Below, piece by piece: positions 1 through 12,100 of a stretch of DNA of 64,000 nucleotides. This DNA comes from Moniliella sp. 'wahieum' (lineage: Eukaryota; Basidiomycota; Moniliellomycetes; Moniliellales; Moniliellaceae), in contig RSEE01000082.1 in assembly GCA_003971905.1 (NCBI GenBank), positions 124,001 to 188,000 on the forward strand, written 5' to 3'. The notes under the pieces were generated by a model. That model did not search any database, had not been told where the DNA came from, and was given only the letters and a program-made list of their open reading frames with translations. Both the position numbers and the translations under genes were made by a program. Numbering within the stretch: the stretch's first letter is position 1; the number at the start of each line of letters is the position of its first letter.

Positions 1-1235
1 GCCTTCGAGGGTATGCGCGTACAAGCAATCGTCTGGGAAGAATGAGGGGGGGGGGAAAGATGGGGTCAGATGCGCTCCGCACTTTTTTTTGCGCTCAACG
101 ACACTAAGACAAAAAAAAGTAAGCCGAGGTGGCAGACACGTACCGGCAAACGGACAGAACACCCCCTCGGGCTGGAGCAGGGATTGGGTAAAGTGTTTGC
201 AAGGTTTGTCCTTGAGGGTCTGACGATAGGTACGGATCAAGTGACGCTTGCTGTCCCCCTTGACGAAAAAGGAGGCGGGCACAACAAACATGCTGATCGT
301 CCGGCACAGCGGACAAGTCTTGTGCGACGCGCTGCGCTCAAAAGGATCAACGGCCGGGTGCGGTGGCGAGGAGCGCCACGAACGAAGACAGTCCAAACAG
401 AAAATATGGTCGCACCCAGGTAACAGACCATACGTCTCGGGTACCTCGTAGCAAATCGAACACAGCGGCCGCGTCGAAGGAGGCTCAGCGCCCGGATCAG
501 TCAAAGTGGCTTCGCGTGCCTCGGCAGCCATCTGCGCCACTTGCTCCGCGTACCCACCTGGAGCAGAACGAAGCTGGTGCTGGAACCAGCATTCGTCCCC
601 ACGCCCACAAAAACCTTTGCTGTAAAAGTGACACGCTGCCTTGATCTTCCCCTGACGGGAGCGGGGGGAGAGGGACAGAGGAGGCAGCGTCGAGGATGGT
701 CTGGATCGCAGTCTCGGACAACTGCATTGGGGCAGACGTAGAGGCAGTGGTAGTGGAAGAGGAAGTGGTAGCGGGGGTGGAAGCGGCAGTGGAAGCGGCA
801 GTGGAAGCGGCAGCGTGGCAGCGGCAGTGGAAGCGGCAGCGGCAGTATCAGAGGCAGAGGCAGAAGCAGAGCTGGCCACGGGCTGTGGGGGCAAAGACCC
901 AGGCGCCGACGCGTTCTCGGCCGGCCGAAAGAGGAGGGTGTGAAGGAAGCGGCACTTGGACCCGCGTGCGCAGCCCTGCGCCGAGGCAAAGTGGGTGCAG
1001 GGAGTAAAGCGCGAAGCACTGGAGGATTCAGCACCCGCCCCCTCCACCACCAGGTCAGGGGAGGCGGAGCCAGCTTGGGACGGCGGCTGGGCCGCTCCGA
1101 GTGCTTGAAGCGGCAGGCAGACCCGCGCGCACACCGCCGAGGCGTGGAAGTGGCGTGGAAGTAGCGGGGTGGGCGTGGAGTCGGCGGTGGTGGCGGGGGG
1201 GTGGCGGTGACGACGGGCGGCGTCGGGGTGGCCAT
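1..1235 (-). CDS. Makorin-like CCCH zinc-finger RING E3 ubiquitin ligase (3' end outside window)
   Basis: Probable RNA-binding E3 ubiquitin ligase of the makorin type. On the minus strand I read an N-terminal degenerate CCCH-like stretch (CARGSACRFKH, first Cys not seen), a full C3H finger near 1000-945 (CTHF...CARGSKCRFLH), a second near 640-580 (CHFY...CGRGDECWFQH), then a complete C3HC4 RING near 455-300 (CSIC...CDHIFCLDC...CPLC). A last C3H finger (PCKHF...CPFADDCLYAH) forms only after removing an intron at 143-33 (GT donor, CAG acceptor). This C3H-C3H-RING-C3H order is diagnostic of makorins. A Leu/Pro-rich microsatellite linker (about 845-740) separates the first fingers from the second. 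The ATG at 1235 is the most upstream plausible start, but one frame change lies between it and the first full finger. The gene continues past base 1. It is divergent from the OCIA gene. Confidence 0.8.
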
Positions 1236-1465
1236 GGCGGGGCAGCGAACAGCGGTGGAGGCAGCCAATCAGCAGCCACTGCGGGTGTCGATTAGAGTAG
1301 CAGCCCATCGCAGCCGCACACTGCAACTTTCAACAGTGTGCTGTTACGTCATCCTCGGCCGCCGCTCGTTCCGTCGGGACGTTAGTGGTTGGTTGATTGG
1401 GTGCGCAGCCATTATTAACCTTGCCCCCACCCCCACCTTCCACCCCACCTTCCACCCCCCCCACC
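1236..1465. promoter_or_regulatory. Divergent promoter, makorin-like / OCIA genes
   Basis: These 230 bases separate the two opposed start codons. They contain CCAAT at 1265-1269, the inverted form ATTGG at 1396-1400 and an ATF/CREB-type TTACGTCA at 1344-1351. No TATA box is evident. Function is inferred from position and motifs only. Confidence 0.5.
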
Positions 1466-2395
1466 ATGCCTCCACCACCGGCTTTGGCACGCTCGGCCAG
1501 CAGACGCGCGCCCATGCCCGCCGGTGTGTATGGAGACGTGCCCCCCAGCGCCGCCGCGCCGCCCCCGCACGCCGCCTCGCCCAAGGCCCAGCTCGAGGCG
1601 GCCAAGGTCGAGATGACGCCCCAGGAGCGCCAGGTCGTCGAATCCATCCAGAGGATTTCGCTCAACACCCAGTTCTTCGGCTTGGGAGTCGGGTCGGCGC
1701 TGGGCTACGTGCTGACCAAGCGCAGGTTCCCGGCGCGAGCTGGGGCCAGCTCCTCGCCCCCATGATGGCCGGTGCCCTGACGTCTCCCTTCTGGAGCTTG
1801 CCCCTGGCCTACTTCGTGTCCAAGCCCTACGTCAAGCAGATCGAGGACGACAAACCTCCAATCCGTCATCCGACAGAGCGAACGCCGCCACATCCCCCTC
1901 AGCCAGATCCCCATCAACCCGCAGGCTGGCCAGGACGGCAACCAGGACCTGCCGCCCCCTGCCGATGGCGCGTATCCCCCGGGGGGCAGCTATGAGATGG
2001 GTGCGGCTCCGTCTCCGGCCTATGAGCCTGCCTCCCCGGGCGAGGCCCAGTCCGCCTCCTCTCAGCCCGAGGACGCATGGCGCGTCTGCGTCGCGGTGCG
2101 GCGGGGGGAGCGGGGGGCGCACCGAGCACCGGGAGTGCTTGGGACCAGGTCCGCAAACAGCAATCGCCTTCCTACTCCACCCTCTCCTCCTCGGGTGCAG
2201 ACACCGCCAACGCCTGGGGCGATGCGCCGGCAAGTGGATCGGTGCGTGCTTCCCAAAGTCACGTAGATTTGACCAAACTAACAGAGTGTGCGTTCCTTTT
2301 TTTTCGTTGCGCAGCTCTCTCCGGACGAACGCGAGTTTGATGCAGAGATGCAGCGCGAGGAACGAGGCCAGCAAGCGACCTCCACAACGTGGTAA
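1466..2395 (+). CDS. OCIA-domain protein (predicted mitochondrial membrane protein)
   Basis: About 285 residues over two exons; the intron at 2242-2314 has a GTGCGT donor and GCAG acceptor and splices into LSPDEREFDAEMQ...TTW-stop. Residues about 50-125 match the OCIA domain: TPQERQVVESIQRIS, then GLGVGSALGYVLTKR, WGQLLAPMMAGAL and YFVSKPYVKQIED. OCIA proteins (OCIAD1/2 in animals) sit in mitochondrial or endosomal membranes and are linked to respiratory-complex assembly; the fungal role is not established. The two hydrophobic stretches fit a membrane hairpin. The rest is Pro/Ala/Ser-rich. The frame changes near 1725, near 1850 and near 2080 with no intron-sized gap, so either the copy is damaged or the sequence has indel errors. 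The ATG at 1466 directly precedes the domain region. Confidence 0.75.
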
Positions 2396-3225
2396 CGAGA
2401 GGGTAAACACCCGTAAGCCAGGCTAGGACTGCAGAAAGGTCGAGAGGAGAGGGCCCTCGCATCGTCATCCCTGCCCACTGTTAGGACCCTTTCCTCTGCC
2501 CCGCACTGGTTCGTATCCACGCAAATTACTCCCAAAAGCAATCTAACCATCGGCTCCTCTAACAGAGCATCCTCAGTGTTGTCAGGTAGTGGAGTATGAC
2601 CACTCCCTGATAGCACCGGCTCCTAGCTGGCCCACCGGTACACTAACAATAGGCTAGTAGTGAAGAGGTATGATGTCATGGGCGGGCCTCGAACTGGAGC
2701 CCAAACCTCACTTTTCGGGTGCTTTCCCTTGGGGGAGAGGAGAGTCCGACCCTGGTTTATTCGAGCTTGGGCGCTATTGGCGGATCCGAACGGAGCTAGA
2801 GACGAGGTGAGGCCTCTCAATTGGGGCGTCGAATATTTCGTGGCAAGATGCATAGCGCTGGAACGAGCAAAAACAAGCGTGCCCGTAGACGCAGACCCTT
2901 GAAGGAGTTGGTTTGGAAGGTTGATGCAGACAAAAAGATAGGGTCGGACAACTCCTGTCACAGAACAACTCAGCTCGTGTATATATGACAAGGAGGACCA
3001 CCGGGCCTACGGCCCGGTCAGCTGGGGCTTCGCCCCAGCTGTGCTGTGTCGCCACGTATAGCCAACACCGTTCCCCTTCGCCACCGTAGCCACCGTTCCA
3101 CCGTCGCCAACACCGACATAGAGAAAATATCACCGATGCTTGCTGGCTGCAGGGGGCGTGGAAGGTGGGAAGGGGCAGCTGATGTAAAAAGTGTACAGGC
3201 GAATCTCTAGACCGCGTCCATTTCA
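2396..3225. other. Intergenic, with a GC-rich twin hairpin
   Basis: No supportable gene. The notable content is a pair of perfect hairpins at 3001-3041, listed separately, followed by a short imperfect repeat of GCCACCGT/GCCAACACC between about 3050 and 3120. A tRNA B-box-like string lies near 2690-2702 on the minus strand but has no convincing partner. Confidence 0.6.
3001..3041. repeat. Two adjacent perfect GC-rich hairpins
   Basis: 3001-3017 is CCGGGCC-TAC-GGCCCGG (7-bp stem, 3-nt loop). 3019-3041 is CAGCTGGGGC-TTC-GCCCCAGCTG (10-bp stem, 3-nt loop). Only one base separates them. This resembles the double-hairpin elements and GC clusters known from some fungal and algal organelle genomes, but here it is in nuclear sequence. 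Confidence 0.75.
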
Positions 3226-6130
3226 TTGACAGAGCTTAAGGCTGGGACAGGGGGAATGCTACGTCTAAACCTAACCGTTCATCTTGCGGGGTTACTTGGA
3301 AGCGCCACCAAGGTCAAGGAACCAGGGGGATCGCCAGGATATCAGGACCTTCCGGTTCTCGCTATCCGGTCCCGTATCCTAGGAAGCGCGTGTGGACACG
3401 GATGAACGTGGTTGACATCCGAGCGAGGAACCATTTCCACTGAGACTTAGTAGCCAACTCCTTCCAATGCGCAAACAACTTGCCCGCCGTCTTGGTGCCG
3501 TAGTATCCTCGCGTCGTCAAAACCAGGGGGAAAAACGGTTCTTGAGTGCGTCCCTGGTACTTGGCGTTCTTGTCGCATTCTGCTTGTTCAAGCAGCCGAA
3601 GCAGTTCCTTCTCCCGGCGTTCCAAAGGCGACGCAGTGCTCTCATGCACCACCCGCCGGTACGCGCTCTGCGCCTCCTGCGATCCCGTGTCGCGCAGCGT
3701 GTGGTCTACCTCCATTCCGGTTCCTCCCAGTGCTCCGGGCCCATCACGCGGTAATCGGTGCGCTGTGCCTTCCGTCCGCGCCTCGTCCCATCCTCTTCCT
3801 CCACCATAGGTTCGTTGTGGACGTGGGTGTCGGGGATGGAGCGGAGGAGCTGGAGAATGGGCTCCCGCACTGCCTCATGCAACGCACCAAACTTGGCCTG
3901 GGTGCGGGTGCAGGACATGATGTGTTCCAGCGAGGACATGACGCCGCACTTGCACATGCTGCGTGGTGCGGCACAGCGTGCGGAGCTGGAGACCAACCTG
4001 GACCTGCTGGTCAGAGAGCTTGAGGTACGGGACGGATGGAATAGCGGAGAGCCAGTTGTGGCTCAGCGGGTTGCTGTGCTCAACCACATGACGACCATCG
4101 GCAGCGTCCAGCTTCTGGAGCAGCTCCTGTCGACTTTGCTCCCACATCTCGCGGCAGCGCTGGCGTTGCTTCGTAAATGCGTTGGCCCTTGCCGTTTGCG
4201 GTCCCGAACGGTCAACATAAGTGGTAATAAGGTAGTCGTTGACCTCGTTGGCCGCGGCACGGGCGTGGGGCGCAATATACGAGTAAAGCGGGCTGCCACA
4301 TCCTCCCAGCCGAAGAGGCAGGCTCATGAGCATGTCGAAGTGGTCGTCCTTGGGATCCTCGTCCCGGATCCGTCTGAACTCCGTACAGATGAAGGCATCA
4401 ATCTCGGCCAGCACGTCGTCTAGCTCTCCTTCCATCTGCATGGTGCGGAGCAGGTGGCGCAGCTTGGTCTGAGTGCTGAGCCGCCATAGTAAGAGGCGTC
4501 CCTGGCGGGTGATGCCATCAAACTTAGGCATGTTCTCCCTCAGACTGGCCAGTTGGGCCCGGAGCCACGATCGACGACAGTCTACCCCTCCCACACAAGT
4601 GCCCAGAACCTGCAGACCATCCACCCGAATCTGGTCCCGGTCCCGCTCGACACACTTGCGCAGGTTGAGCTTGAGGCCTGACGCGTCGTCTTCCAAAATC
4701 TCCGCGGCTAGGCCGGTAATGCCTGGCCCTGGACCGAAGATCGTAATGTCGTCCAGGTATGCCATCACCAGGTGCCCCGGCGGCAGGTCCTGTTCCAGTT
4801 TCTCCAGCGTGGGCCGCACTGCGATGGAGAAGAAAAAGGGGCGAGGGGGTCGCCCTGCCGTACGCCCTCTGCCGACAGGACGTTGGTCTCATTTCCGCCC
4901 GACGCGACCCAGAGCTGGGTGGGGGAACCATAGATCCATCGGCCCAACGTGAGGAGATGGGGGGCGTAGGCATGGAGCGCCTTGGCGAGTGTGCGACGGC
5001 GCACAGTGTTGAAGGCGTTGGTAAAGTCGAGCATGGCGACGTGGCTGAAGTCGCCCAGTTCCGCATCGTTTTCCCCGCCTGGCGCTGTCATGCGCTCGAC
5101 CATCCGTACGATAGGCTCCACCCGTTTTGCGATGCTACTCCCAACTGGGTGGGGAGAAGCCAGCTGTTGGGGCGATCGCTCGAGCGATGGCCTTGGCGCA
5201 CAGGCGGTAGATCAGCTCCCCACAGGCGATGGGGCGGATGCCTCCCGATGCCTTCTCCAGGGGGGTGAGGCGGGAGGCCAACAGGAGCTCGCGTCCTGGG
5301 GCGGTGCCGTGGTAAATACTCTTGGTGAGGGCGGTGAGAAAGGCGACGAAGCGCTTGCATTCAAGGGCCGTTCGTAGGAGGGGTGGGTCCACCCGGATAG
5401 ACTGCCCCAACGTCGATTCTGAACGTGGCAATCAAGGCAACAAAGTCGATTTCGTCCAAGTCCACCACGATACGGTCACTGTCCGTCGTGTCGGTGAGGG
5501 TGGTGCCCGGCGGTACCACGCGGCCTGTGTGGGTGGGACGAGTGCGGGTGGTGGTGTTGCCAAAGGCTGTGCCCGGGCCGAGGCTGAAGGGGTTCGCCTC
5601 TCCAACGGGATGGAGCTTTTCCAGGCTTGCCTGGGTCTCGGGGGTGAGAGGGGCAATGGTGGATTGGCCGACGAGGTACTTGCTGCGCGGCTGAGGCAGC
5701 CCTCCCGAATGAGGCGGTCGGCCTTGGTGACTGGGTCGAGTGCCTCGCGCGTTGAGAAGTCGGGGGGCGGAGGGAGTTGCCAGGCGCTGTTGGGGTACGT
5801 CCCGATGAGGTTGTTGTCCTTGTTGTGGTAGCGGAGTACTTCCTTCGGCACCACTAGAATATCCATCAGGTGTGCTGACGAGGGCTCCTGCAGGTAAGCA
5901 TATCCGCCAGGCGGCCGAGCATCTGAACTGGAAGGGGCGCTTCAGGTGTGACGGTATCTTGCGTGCGCCGGGGCGTTCGGCCAGGGCGGTCAAACGGGAG
6001 AGGGAGGTCGGCCGCAGTGTCGGTCGGCGGGTTGCGCGGCCGTCTGGTGGCGGTGGTGGTGGGGGCGGGGGCGGTCTGCGGGGGGCGCGGGTTATGGCAT
6101 CCATGCAAGTTACAATCGTGAAGAGGTAGA
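3226..6130 (-). mobile_element. LINE-like retroelement: reverse transcriptase plus restriction-like endonuclease
   Basis: A non-LTR type element read right to left. From its 5' side: a Pro-rich leader (about 6100-5870), a domain starting MDILVVPKEVLRYH with the REGCLSRA/LTPETQASLEKLHP motifs seen in this RT group (5866-5600), then RT motifs IRPIACGELIYRL (about 5230), QLGV, AMLDFTNAFNTV (about 5030), GVRQGDPL (about 4850) and the catalytic AYLDD (about 4760). A Cys-rich CKCG...H...C motif (about 3950) precedes a C-terminal segment ending FFPLVLTTRGYYGTKTAGKL (about 3550). That order, zinc motif then restriction-like endonuclease, is typical of R2/NeSL-type LINEs. The coding frame is broken in more than one place, so the copy looks inactive. 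3226-3361 is taken as its 3' UTR because a related copy of it occurs at 57549-57690. Confidence 0.8.
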
Positions 6131-9100
6131 ATTATGTTCGGTCGCACGGGCAGCCTTCAACATACGAATCCATGCACAAATCCATGCCGACCACGGTCAC
6201 CACTAGTTGCCTGTTCATGTTTTATTTCACACTGTCTGTTTAGCAAGGGATTTCTTCTACGTCTGTTGCGTGGGGTTAATGCTCCACCGGTAACATGCGA
6301 TCAGTCACTGGCATTGCAGGCAGGCATTCTTATTTCCGTCTTCTTCTCCTTTTCTATGAAAGGAACAGAGCTCTTGCGGGAGCTATGCAGGGAATGTTAT
6401 GACTTCATCTCCCATCACCATGAATCCTTTGGATGTCGCTACTGTCCTCAATTGACCGATGAATCTCTCTCTTTCTTAGTTGCCTTTTCTTCACTCCGTT
6501 TCTATCGCATTTCAACTGTTCACCACCCTCATTTACAATGCCCACAGCGGTCCAATATGTATTTCGGCGCCTCAATCCTACTTCCCATTCTTGTTTTGTT
6601 TTGTTGTTCCGCGTTACTTTTTTTGCTGTCATCGTGTCTGAACGGTACCCGACACATAACTACTAGCTCTGACTGGAGCAATGAGCGTAAAGGGAATGTA
6701 GTTATTTTCGCTCTCTCCTGAATCGCATTTGAAAGTGCATCAGCATACAACATCCATTCGTGTCATACGAGTCACGAATTGTGCTCCGGCGTATTTGGTA
6801 GCTTCATGCAGCGTGCCTCTCATAGTTTGGAAAATATGTGCTAGAATGACTTGGTCTGAGCCGCTCTCTGTCATGGTTATGCGTCAGCCTCCCGAATGAA
6901 GCCTGAGAGTAACACGCTGTTCTGTTGCATTGGTGCTACCCCTCTTAGATTGTGGTGGATACTTTATCCATTTCCTGCATATGGACGGAGGTGCCACCAA
7001 AACAGAACAGACGATCATGCAATAGTGTGGTGCATTAGGCGCAAGACTGAATGCCACATTGCACCAACTTTACCCCCGCCGATTCCAGGAACTTTTTTTA
7101 GATGCCTGCGATTTACCAGCTTATTGGATACTCGTGATGGTACGAAATTTGTAGATCCGGGATGTAACACGTCGTATGTACACAAGTTTTCGTGGTTGAG
7201 TGTCTATCGCAAAACATAATCCAATATGAGATGCTATCCGTTTTCATGACATGTAAGTGAATGATATTCCTAATTCAAGATAAAAGGGACAAGCGATGGA
7301 GCCGGCAAGATATGGTTGGTGCACCTGCAGAACCTGACCTCAAGGCTCGCCATGGGTGTGTAGGCATAGAGCTACAATGCAATCTTCTCGCCGGTTTAAT
7401 ATTGTTGCGCAACTGAACGCATCAGTTATTCATCAAGGAGTAACCACGAAAATAGATTGACCCGGCGAAATATGACGTTATGAAGGTCAGATTAGTACTC
7501 AAGACCCTGATTCAATGTCATTTGCAAATCCGCTATCAACTTTGGTATCATTTTCAGCTGTTGCCGATTGTGATAGCCCTGCATGGTGTACGGTTGAGTG
7601 ATGCTATCGCTTTTTCATCGTTTGCTATCCTCTGTGGTGTGACGTGCGGTCCGCGACATAGGCCCAGGCCCCTTATCACCCATTGCCCCTTATTTGACCT
7701 CCGATGGCTCCGAGTGTTTTACTCCGGTTTGACCGACCCTCCTCAAGTGTGGCATGATGCGTCGGTCGTGACTACGACCACCACAATTGCATTGCTCTAC
7801 ATTTCCAGAGGTTCTCCACCCCACAGCCTTGGTTCCTTTGGGCTTAATTTGACAGAACAAGTCCGGTAGGCGCTGTTTTCATGGGAAACACACATACTAT
7901 TAACGCCGAGGAAGAGCTCAAAGAGCAGCAAATGGGAATGGTGGTCGATGGAGATCAAATTGCCAAGGCGGTGGCGAATCCAAGTCATCATGGAGTCGGA
8001 AACGCCACGTCAGAAAACATCACACAAGCATCACACATGATGTCACTTGGATGTGACCTTGGCCATAAATGACCAGAGGTCAACACATACGCCTGTGTGA
8101 TGTGTCCCTGTTTTAGCGATACCATGCAGAATACACTCCCCTCATTCGTTATCCAACATTGTCAAGTTGGACCAAAAGAGTTGGGGATAGATCGAATATG
8201 CTCTGATACACAGGCCCAAACCCGCTGAATACTGCACGCTCCAGAGCCCAGTCGGTCGCATATTATCGGGATTAAAGCGAGAACTGACAGGCATTGTCGC
8301 TCTTGTCGTCTGAAGGCGTCATGAAGAGTAAATTTATTCCGACAACATCAATATGATTGTCATGTTGATTGCAGTCAAAGACTGGAATCTCCAACAGCGG
8401 GGAATGGATGCTGATGTGTTAGATCTACCCAGGTAGGGGGCGAGCAGGCTTTTCGCTCTTCCGGTATTCGTTACTTGAACGCGTGTTGGTCTCATGGTGC
8501 CGATTATCTTTGCTTCCAGATACTCTGGAGCAGAATAAGGTTTTCTTTGCTGCGGTCTATAAGGGTACTGAATCTGTGTCAACCTATGCCTGATACTGCA
8601 ATGCAACAGACACAGCGAATGATTTGCTGAAACCGCAGAGGAGCAGAGTTCATCGGTGAAGGAGGGAGATACCACCACTACAGGTGGTCAAAAAGCGTTG
8701 TCTAGTGCTCGCAGCCTTATCCAATGGCGAAACGAATTGGTGAGCATTTTCCTGCAAGGCAAGAAGAAGTAACAGTTTTTATCTGCACCGCGAGATTGAA
8801 TACCACGACAAAAAAAGTAAACGAAAAAGCCGAAACAAGATACGATATCTCAATGCCGGGGTGCTTTCTGGTTAATGATCTTTGGAGAAGGGGGGGGTGA
8901 CGGTGGAAGACGAGTTCGCTACTGCTGGTGGCAGTATGATAGGGATGGTATATTGTAGGCTAGGAAAAGACATTAATAACTGCTATAGAGAGGGAGTTGA
9001 CCTTAGATGAGCAGACAGAATTCTTGCTCCCTCGCCTCCTCACTCAATGGTCCACATCTCATGTCATATTTTCTTCAGCAGGACCGAAGGGTAACATTGC

Positions 9101-12100
9101 ACCACTAGGCTGTAGCGGATCATAATCGCATTTCTTACCGTGTCGCTACGGTCTTTTATGCTGTGTTGTAATGTTGAAGCCATCACTTTACGCATGCGTT
9201 TGATACTCGCTTGCGACATCAAAATCCCCGCTCGTGATCAAGGGGCAAATAAGTTGTCTCTGCGAGACTCTACATTCTCCGAGCAGGCATTCATGTAGGC
9301 TAAGTATGGGTGGGTATAGCATACCCTCTTCGGATAGTGTTTTGAGGAATTTAGGCTTGGATTTCACCACCGGTCCATTTGCTTTTTCCTCTCCGCTCTG
9401 CCCATATCAATCGATCTCAGTCACTCCGGAACTCTGGTAACATCTCTGCTTTTCTGCCTCTGCTCATCGCCTCAGTTACTGTTCCATCTGATGGTCGTCA
9501 TGGCTTTCACAATCTCCACTGTACTGTTCCACTCCCTTGGCTGCGACATCTTCGCCGAGAAGTCCACAGTTTAAGTCTCCGTCTCGCGCTCGTCTAACCT
9601 CAAAACGTATACACGTGGTTTGGATCGGGTCTCTCGCCTCGTTCCTTGCCTCGGTTCTTTGCCGTTGGCCCTCGCCTCTCGTCTCTGGTCTCTTATCTTT
9701 TCGTCCTAGCCCTCACTTCTCCTTGAATCGTTTTCCCTTTACATTGTAAGTAGCCAGACCTATTGGTAGTTCCTCTGTTCCCCTTCTCTTCTAATATGAA
9801 ACCTGCATCTCTAGTATTCTTATATCCAATTATGACGCCACGTTGCCCGCGACTCCTTTCCCCTCACTCATTCGTCCAGGAGCTCCACTTGGCACTCCAC
9901 TCGTGAAGAACTTTCCTTTCAATCGGCTCGCTCGTTCTCCTCCCTCGCCCATCGGAGCTCCCCGCGTTCACGCGGCCGGCCCCTGACGTGTAATATCTTT
10001 CTTGGACGCTACCTGGCTCTGCCCGACGAATAGCAAGGGACTACTCACGAACCGCCTACGTCTCAACGCTTGTATTCTTTGGGCTTCAGATCTAAAATGC
10101 GTTCAGTCCTCGGTGAGTCTTGTCTTCGATGGCAGGGAACGTCTCCTCCTCGGAAGCCCCGGCAAACCCGTCACAATCCCCTGTCAGAACAGGGCATCTG
10201 TGAGCCACGGCAGCAGCCTGTGAAACGTATCAGCGTCAGCGTCAATCACCTCGATCACCACATCGGGAGCTCTCTAGTCTTGACAATTCTTTACAATCCC
10301 TGTGCCGTGGCAGGCAACGGGATACACATGAGGTCTATAAAAACACACATTCTCCCATTTCCCAATCACCGCTAGTATACTCGTATACATGAGACGCTGT
10401 CCAGGAATTCCGTCTCCTATAGCGGTCTTTACCATAGCTAATCGAAATTTCTGATTACAAGGTTGCCGCGGACGTTGCCGCAAGATTAACTGACGTGTTC
10501 GCCAGACTATCGCCAGTGTTGCCACAATCTCGCGACAAGGGACGCTGGCGGCAAGATCGTCGCAAGGTCGAGACAATCTGCCCGACAGGTTGCCCCCAGG
10601 TTGCCCCCTGCTATCCACCAGGTATCCCCCATCCATCCACCAATATCCCCCATCTATCTACCAGATATTCTCCATCTATCCACCAGGGATCCCCGGACGG
10701 GTCGCAATCTTGCTGACAGGCTGGTGGCTATAGGGTGGTGGATAGTCTGCCACATACTGCCAGATCAGGCAGTGGATTACTTTTCAAGCATTGCCAGGGT
10801 TAGACACGGAAAGGAGTACTAGAGAGGTGCGCCAAGGCAACGGCAAGTTGTTATAGGAGCTCAGGCCGGCAGCAGCCAGAGACTTCGCCTTCATCGCTGA
10901 ATCACGAAGAGAAAACATCATGGGACCACCGAGATGAAAAGGGACCCAAGGGCAAAAAGTAAGATCCAAGGGCCAGGTCGCACGGGCGGGTGAAGCGTCA
11001 TCGCGGTCGAGAAAGAGAGAATGATGAGCCAGGCAACCATACGGTGGACGATCTGTGCGCAAGCCTGCACATGTTCCGTATTCGTTGTTGGAGCACTTGA
11101 ACGCCATCTCCAGTCATCTAGTCATCCTGCTCAAAGGCGTTATCAGTGAATTGGTGGACAAGGACAAAACACAGGTAATGACCGTCGAGCCCCAGCGGAG
11201 GCAACCGTCACCGTCGACCGTCCGCTCGAAGCGCCCTTGTCGTTGATGTTCAACTCGCTGTTGGGAGGCATGACCGATATCTTGACGCGAAGGATACCAG
11301 ACAAGACCATCATGCCACCAGGCGTGGTCGACTCGGTTCCGTCAGCTGCGCACAGACGAGTCAGTACGACAGGCATCCGCCCGGAGGGCGCGGACATACC
11401 GAGGTCAGGAGCTTGCACAGCAAGCGCGTCGGCGGGGGGGGGCAGATAATGGTAGCGCAATGAGCCGGGCACATGACGCCAGCTCCGGTAGCACAGTGTG
11501 TGGCCAGCGAGAGAGGGCGGTGGCGGTGGTGGTGGTAGTCGAGAGGCGAGCGCATAGGCGCAGCTGCGTGCGGTTATAGGCGCAACCACAGGTGCACCCG
11601 CATGGCGCCAGTGTTGCCCCCCCACGCCACCGCTAGCTCTAGGCGCCCCCCTGCAGCCTGGGCGTTTAATATATAGATTCTTTTTAAGTTGTGCACTTGA
11701 GATAGTCGTGACAGCAGCTATATACAGCACGAATACTCCAGTCCAACTATCTCGTTGCGAAACAAGACCACATTCGCACAAGTCTCGGGCAAGACCGAAG
11801 AGAAATTGTCTCTTTACTCGCTCACCAAAACTAAGGCAATTGAGAAGGTGCACCAGCCTCGTGTGCATCGGAGCATCCAGTTTGCAGGAAACGATGTACA
11901 TTGTGTCTTTCGGTCGACCGCATTTTCCAGCTCATACATGTCCTCGAACCCTTCCATCCGCTCCAAGATCATGTCACAGTATCCCAAGCCCTGGTCGCCC
12001 AGGGCCATGGTCCAGGTCCTCAGGGACGGGTTCATAGAAGAACCACACAAGGGACGATGGGATCTGATCGGCAACACAAGTGACTGAGCCGATGGTCAGT

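Noticed and set aside
2660-2760. B-box-like AGTTCGAGGCC on the minus strand as a tRNA or SINE
   Set aside because: No convincing A box or cloverleaf; only the T-arm-like part is present.
6134-6721. 195-codon plus-strand open frame in the low-GC block
   Set aside because: No motif, no membrane or domain logic, and composition follows the surrounding DNA; a chance frame.
9380-10000. Pyrimidine-rich stretch as a promoter or replication origin
   Set aside because: No defined motif, and no gene downstream to serve; only a composition bias.
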